Source: Pontederia crassipes
Taxonomy: Eukaryota; Streptophyta; Magnoliopsida; Commelinales; Pontederiaceae
Direction: 5' to 3'
Length of the DNA stretch: 64,000 nucleotides
NCBI GenBank assembly: GCA_030549335.1
Contig: CM060198.1
Coordinates: 48,945,353 to 49,009,352, forward strand
Shown: piece after piece, positions 57,780 to 64,000 of the stretch
Layout: every line of letters starts with the position of its first letter
Numbering within the stretch: position 1 is the first letter of the stretch
Translations under genes and position numbers: made by a program
Notes under the pieces: model-generated
Told to the model about the DNA's origin: nothing
What the model saw: the letters and a program-made list of their open reading frames with translations, nothing else
Database searches by the model: none

Positions 57780-58600
57780 CCAAGTAAGAAATTTCTTATA
57801 CTTAAAACGTGTGATTTTGAACTTACGAATTAAATCCAAAATCACATGTTTCAAGTAATACTTAACTTAAGTACTACTTAACTTAATTCATAACATGAAT
57901 AAGTAATACTTAACTTAAGTACATGAATTACTTCATAAGTTAACTTAACAATTAACATAAGTTAACTTAACTTAAGTAATACTTAATAAGTAATACTAAT
58001 TAACTTGATCCTAAGAGATGATAATTAACTTAAGTACTACTAAAGTTAATTCATAACATGAATAAGTAATTGTTATCTTAATTCATAACATTAATACTTC
58101 ATAAGTTAAGATAACAATTAACATAAGTTAAGTTAACTTAACTTAAGTAATACTTAATAAGTAATACTAATTAACTTGATCCTAAGAGATGATAATTAAC
58201 TTAAGTACTACTTAAGTTAATTCATAACATGAATAAGTAATTTTTATCTTAATTCATAACATTACTTCATAAGTTAAGATAACAATTAACATAAGTTAAG
58301 TTAACTTAACTTAAGTAATACGTAATAAGTAATACTAATTAACTTGATCCAAAGAGATGATAATTAACTTAAGTACTACTTAAGTTAATTCATAACATGA
58401 ATAAGTAATAATTAACTTAAGTAATACTTAACTTAATTCCTAAGAGATGATACTTAATATTATACTTAATAAGTAATACTAACTTGATCCAAAGAGATGA
58501 TAATTCACTTAAGTACTACTTAATTTAACATGATAATAACATGAATAAGTAATACTTAACTTAACATGAATAATTAACTTAATTTAACTTCATGTATTAA
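57780..58600. repeat. AT-rich tandem array (~150-171-bp period, four units) in the CACTA leader
   Basis: GATCCTAAGAGATGATAATT-type landmarks lie at about 58007, 58178, 58346 and 58496. The units are built almost wholly from short palindromic words (TTAACTTAA, ACTTAAGT, AAGTAATACTT). They lie between the GC-rich leader and the transposase start, so they are probably in the first intron of the element's transcript. Confidence 0.8.
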
Positions 58601-58608
58601 TAATTAAC

Positions 58609-59280
58609 TTAATTTACATGGTGGCGGCCTAGTACCTTCGGCGAAGGGCGGAGGGCGGCCGAGATAGCAGTGGAGGCGGTGGGCAGTGGCGACGGAGGAG
58701 GACGTCGGCGCCGGTGGAGGGCGGACGAGGCGGCGATGGACGCGACGGGCGGTGGTGGAGGCGGAGGGCGGCGGAGGATGCGATGGACGACGGTGGAAGA
58801 GGAGGCAGTGAACCGTCGAAGAGGGCAGAGGAGGAGGACGTCGGCGGCGGTGGAGGGAGGACGCGGCGAAGGGCGGCGGTGGACGCGACGGGCGGCGGTG
58901 GAGGCGGAGGGCGGCGGAGGCGAAGAGCGGAGGGCGGAGGACGCGGTGGAGGACGCGGCGGAGGACGCGACAGACGACGGTGGAGGAGGAGGCGGCGAAC
59001 CGTCGGGGAGGGCGGACCGCGGCGGAGGCGAACCGTCGGGGAGGGCAGAGGAGGAGGAGGAGGCGGCGGCGAATGCAGAGGGCAGCGGTGGAGGGCGGTC
59101 GAATGCAGAGGGCGGAGGAGGCGAAGGGCGGCGGCGGCGGCGGAGGGCGGTCATCGGGCGTCGGACGTCGGGCGAAGGCCGGAGGCGGCAGTGGAGGGCG
59201 TCGGAGGTCGGGCGACGGGCGTCGGGCGTCGGGGCGCTTCGGAGGTCGGGTGTCGACGCGTCGGGGCGATTGTAAACAAT
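58609..59280 (-). promoter_or_regulatory. GC-rich CACTA leader (possible downstream control region)
   Basis: About 670 bp of GC-rich, imperfect GGCGGNGGA-type triplet repeats abut the right subterminal motif array and open the transcription unit. Open frames exist on both strands (Arg/Gly-rich on +, Ser/Pro-rich on -), but they arise from the repeat composition. In maize En/Spm a GC-rich first exon next to the subterminal repeats is the methylation-sensitive downstream control region; the placement here is the same. Function is inferred by position and composition. Confidence 0.55.
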
Positions 59281-59325
59281 AAACAGTAAAAGTGAAAACG
59301 AAGAAGAGGGGTTAGGGATTTAAGT

Positions 59326-60352
59326 AAATTTTAGCGTCGCAAAATAAAGAGACGCTACGTAGACGCCATGTAGGCGTCGAAACTGTCACAATTTGGCTAG
59401 CGCGACGCTATAGAGAAGCTAATGTGTCGCTAAGATGACGTAGCGACACCATCACATCGTCGGGGCGTCGCAATACTGTAGCGTCTCAAAATCGCGACGC
59501 CATTGAGACACTCAATAAAAGTTTTTTCAAATTTTTTTAGTATGTATGTAATTTTATTTATCAATGTAACGTCTCATCGCATTATGCTTCGTTCCAATTA
59601 TTTTATTTTCTTCCGATAATCTATCATGTATGTATACAAAATTATAAATATGTATGTATATGTGTATAATATAACACAATTGTGTGTGTATATATATACA
59701 TATGTCATATATGCGTACGTATATATATGTCTATGTGTGAGAGATTAAGTTACAACAATGTATTTCGTCTATATGTATTATAAATATATATGTGTATGTA
59801 TATGTCTACACATATATATAGATAACATGTATATGTATACGTATTCGAAGTGACTATATATATATGTGTATTTGTTTATATGTGTCAGAGTAGGTTATAA
59901 TAATATGTATATATGCACTTATTATATATAGGTATCAGCATATATGCGTATCTATATGTCTATATGTGCCCGATTGAGTGACGGGTAAAAAGTTAGCTTA
60001 GGAGGTGCAATACAGACGCCATTGAGTCGCTAGATTCATTTAGCGACTCCGTAGCGCCGAACTAGCGTCTAAAACAATATGGCATCTCGAACGTGCGACG
60101 CTAGAGAGACGCCCATAGTGTCATCATAGCGTCGACAATAGCTTTGGCGCTCGTTAAACGCTAGGTGGACGCTATTGTGTGTCTACTGTGACGCTAACAT
60201 ATCACTCACTTAATCAATCATCATAATTCCATGATTAAGTATATAATAATATATGCATAATTAATTAAGATATTATATATATTATATGTATACGTAACAT
60301 AAATAATATAGGTAAAAAATTATATATTTAGGAACACTCTTATAATGTAAAA

Positions 60353-60393
<41 letters not shown>

Positions 60394-61370
60394 CGTGTAA
60401 TTAATACATATATATGTTGATATTATGCTATTGATAATATGTTTATAATCGCGTACTTAATACTAATATAATATTTAATGAATTTATTGATTGGCATATG
60501 GTATATATAATATAGTGTTTAAATATATATATAGTAGCGTCTCATTAGCATCTCCTTTGTTTGAGACGCCATATAACGTCGCTTCACAGTCTTCAGACAT
60601 GAGACGCTAGTGTCGCGTCTAAAGTTGTCGACGACAAAACGGCGCTAGGTGCTGCCGCGCATTAAGAATAGTGGCGCAAAATAATAGCGTCTCGATTACA
60701 GCACTAGAGAGTTAACGTCAACCCGGCCGCTGAATAGCTAAGAAGACGTATAATTAAGATATATGCATAATAAAGATATTATATATATTATATGTATAGA
60801 TAACATAGATAATATAGGAAAAAAATTATATATTTAGGAACACTCTTATCATGTAAAAATACATATATATTTATATATATATATAATCATGTAATTAATA
60901 CATCCATATGTTGATATTATGCTATTGATAATATGTTGATAAAGTGTAATAATACTAATATAATATTTAATGAATTTATTGATTGACATATAGTATATAT
61001 AATATAGAGTTTAAATATATAATGTCGCGTCTCATTAGCGTCTCTTTCTATTGAGACGCCATGTAGCATCCCTTTAGAGTCTTCATACATGCGACACTAG
61101 CTTCGCATCTAACGTTGTCGACGCCATAACGGCGCTAGGTACTGCCGCGCGTTTGCGGTTCCTGGCGAAAAAAAACGTCTACTTAGCGTCTCGATTGCGC
61201 TACTTTTAACGTCAACTCTCTGAGTAGCTAAGAAGACGCTATTGAGAGACAAGTGGTGTCTGACTCTAGTGACGCTAAAGAAGAGCAATGAAGGCGCTAG
61301 TGGCGTCTGTATAGCATCACACACTTTTGAGGCGCTACATGGTGTCGCTAATCGTCAATTTTCTTGTAGT
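59326..61370. repeat. CACTA 5' subterminal region: motif blocks alternating with AT-rich spacers
   Basis: Motif-dense blocks (GAGACGC, AGCGTC, GGCGCTAG types) lie at about 59326-59520, 59990-60200, 60530-60740 and 61020-61370. The spacers between them are rich in ATATAT and TATGTA. Two of the block-spacer pairs are copies of each other: about 60245-60745 and 60746-61245 share GGAACACTCTTAT, ATTATGCTATTGATAATATG, GGCGCTAGGT and CTGCCGCGC. The array is far longer than at the opposite end. Confidence 0.8.
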
Positions 61371-61673
61371 GTGATTTCAAAGATTTATCATAAGAATGTT
61401 TAGATTTCCAATAAGAATTATCATGTCCAAAATATTTTCTAAAATTACTTTTCTTTGCATGAGAAATAGTCTTCTTATTATCTTGTGTATTTTTCGAAAA
61501 AGTATTTTCCCTTCACTTCTTCTAACGAGCATGCCAACTTTAAAATTTCACATATTAAAGATTTGAAAGATGCATATTTAAGTTTCAAAGAATCAATATC
61601 ATTTTTCATAAAACATGTATCTTTTTCTTCTTTTAATTTCTCAATCTCATGTAGTAATATTTCATTTTTCTTT

Positions 61674-62531
61674 TTAAGTGCAAGATACCTTTTTTATAAG
61701 AAAGGAAAATTCTTTGTGCATATCAAATGAAATATCATCTTCAACATTATCTGAATTTGAAGAGTTAGAAGTTACCTCATGATTATGTACCATTAAGCAT
61801 ATGTATGCATCATCACTAGAAGAAGAGCTTGATAAGTCCCTTGCTTCACCTTCACTTAACTCTTCATATTTTTTTCTTCTTCCCTTTCTGGAATGTTTCT
61901 TGTTTGTCATTCTTTTTGAGACTTGAATATCTTTCTTGATGATGTTTACCTAATCTTCTAATTGGCTTCTCATTCTTCTCCTTATTTTTCACCAACTTGA
62001 AATATTTATCAAGCTTTCTTGTATAGTGTGCAAGTATCTTTTCATCCACTTCTTCTTCACTTGACTCTTCACTTTCTTCTTCATTTGATGCCTTAAAAGC
62101 AAGAGTCTTCTTGTTAGTCAAGCTTGTTTTCTCTTTATGATCATTCATGCTCATCTTGTAGGTTAGAAGTGAATATATAAGATCATCAAAATCTAGCTCA
62201 TTTAGATCTCGCTTCTCTATCACAGTTCTTTTAGTGTGCTACTTTGGAGAGAGAGAGATCTAAGAAACATCCTTACAATTTGAGCATTAATTCTAGGCTC
62301 ATCCAAGGAGGCTAAGCCATTAACAATATTATTAAATCTAACAATCATATCATTTATGCATTCATAATCAAACATTTTAAATGCGCCATAATGATGATTC
62401 AAAGTATTTAATTTAGACTCTCTAACTTTATTAGCTCCCTCATGAGTAATAATCATTTTTTTCCAAATCTCATTTGAAGTAGAACAAGTAGAAATATGAT
62501 TAAATTCAATAAAACCAAGAGCACAATACAA
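61674..62531 (-). pseudogene. Copia gag remnant on the 5' side of the CACTA insertion
   Basis: UBN2-type gag motifs are visible (FNHISTCSTSNEIWKK, THEGANKVRESK, VRMFLRSL), followed by an acidic, Lys/Ser-rich stretch. It belongs to the LTR element 48334-63945, whose gag is physically divided by the CACTA element. It is a broken fossil. Confidence 0.85.
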
Positions 62532-62779
62532 AATATTTTTTCCTTTCCAATCAAGATTAATAAAATATTTTTCTCATTTGGAGTAAACCATTTTCTATTA
62601 CATTTCAAATATTCAGATCAATGGAACAAACATAATCTTGCATTCTAATTTTCCAATAGGCCAAATTCGAAGAATCAAAAGCCGGAGGACAAACGGTCAA
62701 TTGACCTTCGTCGAGTAAAAAATTTCTTGATGCCATAACTCTAGAAGATGGTTAAATCTTTAAAAGTAAGAGCAACCTT

Positions 62780-62791
62780 GCTCTGATACCA
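62780..62791 (-). other. Primer-binding site of the Copia-type element
   Basis: Minus-strand TGGTATCAGAGC, complementary to the 3' end of initiator Met-tRNA, the usual plant Copia primer. It lies two bases inside the 5' LTR edge (62794). Confidence 0.9.
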
Positions 62792-62793
62792 AT

Positions 62794-63945
62794 TGTTGGA
62801 TCATGATCACAAGGCACCAAGAGGGGGTGGGGGGTGTGGGGCGAGGGGGGGGGGGGGGGGGTGGGGTGGGGTGGGGGGTGAATTGGTGTTTTATCAAAAA
62901 AATTGATTTCACAAAATACGTTGCAGAAGCTTCGTTAAATTTAAATCAATGCAATAACAATCAAATCACATGCATAATAAGGTAGGAAGGAGAGGGAGAG
63001 AGAAAGACAAACAGAAGGTCCATGGTAGTTTGTTGACGAGGTTCGGCATCACTGCTTTGACTTCTCAATCTCGAGACTGATGGAGATTCCACTAAATGCC
63101 TTTCTTACTTTTAAATGGGACAAGGAAGAAACCTTTTACAACACAATACATTTTCTCCACTTTCGGAGGTAAGGCGCATCTCTCCTCCTAGGAAGCTTTT
63201 ACCCTCTTCTCAAAAAGTAGACACACATCTTTTACAAAGGAGCACTCGTGATCTTTTCTATAGCCCGAGAGGTAAGATCAAACCTCTTCTACACATGAGC
63301 TCACACCCAAATCTCTAAGCAAATGTTTCTCTTTTTTACAATATCAAACTCACAGGAAGAGAAGAGAGAAAAAGGAGAAGATTCAACAATATGGCTCAAG
63401 ATCTTCAAGAAATAGTTTTCCTTTGTTGCTTGATGTTTCCCTTCAATACTTGATTGATTTTGCACCCCTTGTACCCCTTTTATAGTCTTTCAATAATATG
63501 ACCATTGCCCTTTTATTTGGCCAAAAGTAGCCGTTATAGGTCATTTTGCGTGCGGTCCGATCGACCGGTGCCTCTAGCCGGTCGACCAGTCCATGTTGTA
63601 ATTTCATTTCATAGATTTGCAAGTTCTCTGTTCAAATCGGTCGACCGATTCGCCAAACTGGCTGGTCGACCACTCTTCATTATTTTACACACAATATTTT
63701 GCACTAATATCGGAATGAGGTGATTTTTAATTTGTTGGAAAACTAAGAAGATTATCTACAAGTTTCATATTCACATGTTAGTTCAGATATGAGTGAAACA
63801 TATTCAAATATTAACTTCAAGTTCAGTGCATAAAATAATCCAACCGAATTGAATTTTTCTCGCATTTTAAATATATGATTCTGATTATTCGAGATTTGTA
63901 TAATCAAAATATAATTATATATAGCATAAAAACTTTATTCCAACA
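62794..63945 (-). repeat. 5' LTR of the Copia-type element
   Basis: 1152 bp, bounded by TGTTGG and CCAACA, and a direct repeat of 41115-42232 and 48334-49451. The G-rich stretch near 62822-62880 sits at the position of the G run in the other LTRs. A GGTCGACCG-type motif recurs near 63590-63665. Confidence 0.88.
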
Positions 63946-64000
63946 GTTTTATCATTTCTCGATATGGCAAAAGGACCTAACCAATCAATTCTATTTTGCA
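63946..64000. other. Flank beyond the 5' LTR
   Basis: Begins GTTTTATCATT, with GTTTT a near match to the GTTTC outside the other LTR. Too short to interpret further. Confidence 0.4.

Noticed and set aside
58670-59289. Long Arg/Gly-rich and Ser/Pro-rich ORFs (181-201 codons) on both strands
   Set aside because: They arise from GC-rich triplet-repeat composition; frames are open on both strands at once and match no family.

Overview
This is a plant nuclear window, probably from a monocot: the genes have plant-type introns, the DOF coding exon is strongly GC-biased, and the surroundings are AT-rich and packed with plant repeat families (CACTA, MULE, Copia, Gypsy-like, plant RTE and L1 LINEs). 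No organelle or bacterial sequence, tRNA or rRNA was recognised. Gene density is low, with three convincing intact host genes in 64 kb, all on the + strand.

Layout. 1-6.8 kb is AT-rich intergenic DNA with a possible Gypsy edge, an RTE LINE tail and a tandem duplication. 6.8-8.9 kb holds a small twin-CX9C gene resembling mitoribosomal mS37/Mrp10, apparently with a 5'-UTR intron that contains a 132-bp retroposon. 9.6-10.9 kb is a Mutator-like foldback element with 10-bp target duplications. 13.4-15.7 kb is a FAR1/FRS-type pseudogene carrying a LINE tail. 19.0-23.2 kb is a broken non-autonomous LTR element. 24.8-28.5 kb is a complete cytosolic HSP70 (650 aa, ends EEVD) with one intron that carries a young 5'-truncated RTE LINE. 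32.0-33.3 kb is a tandem duplication split by an L1 RNase H fragment. 33.6-35.0 kb is a DOF transcription factor (317 aa, two exons).

37.4-51.4 kb appears twice, either side of a run of exactly 500 Ns (44143-44642). The left copy ends, and the right copy begins, exactly at the gap. The copies differ mostly by homopolymer and microsatellite length, plus a few small indels. I read this as two unmerged overlapping contigs or haplotigs, not a real duplication. The sequence present there is an old Copia fragment and the 3' part of a younger Copia-type element.

48.3-63.9 kb is that younger, gag-only Copia-type element on the - strand, split by a 10.4-kb CACTA (En/Spm) element at 50977-61381. The CACTA element has matched CACTA termini, a TGA target duplication, dense subterminal motif arrays, a GC-rich leader, a TNP2-like transposase gene and a downstream TNPA/Transposase_24-like gene. 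Several in-frame stops suggest its proteins are now dead. The most unusual feature is in the downstream gene: four consecutive, phase-symmetric micro-exons (84, 72, 78 and 87 nt) that look like tandem copies of one exon-intron unit of about 145 bp.
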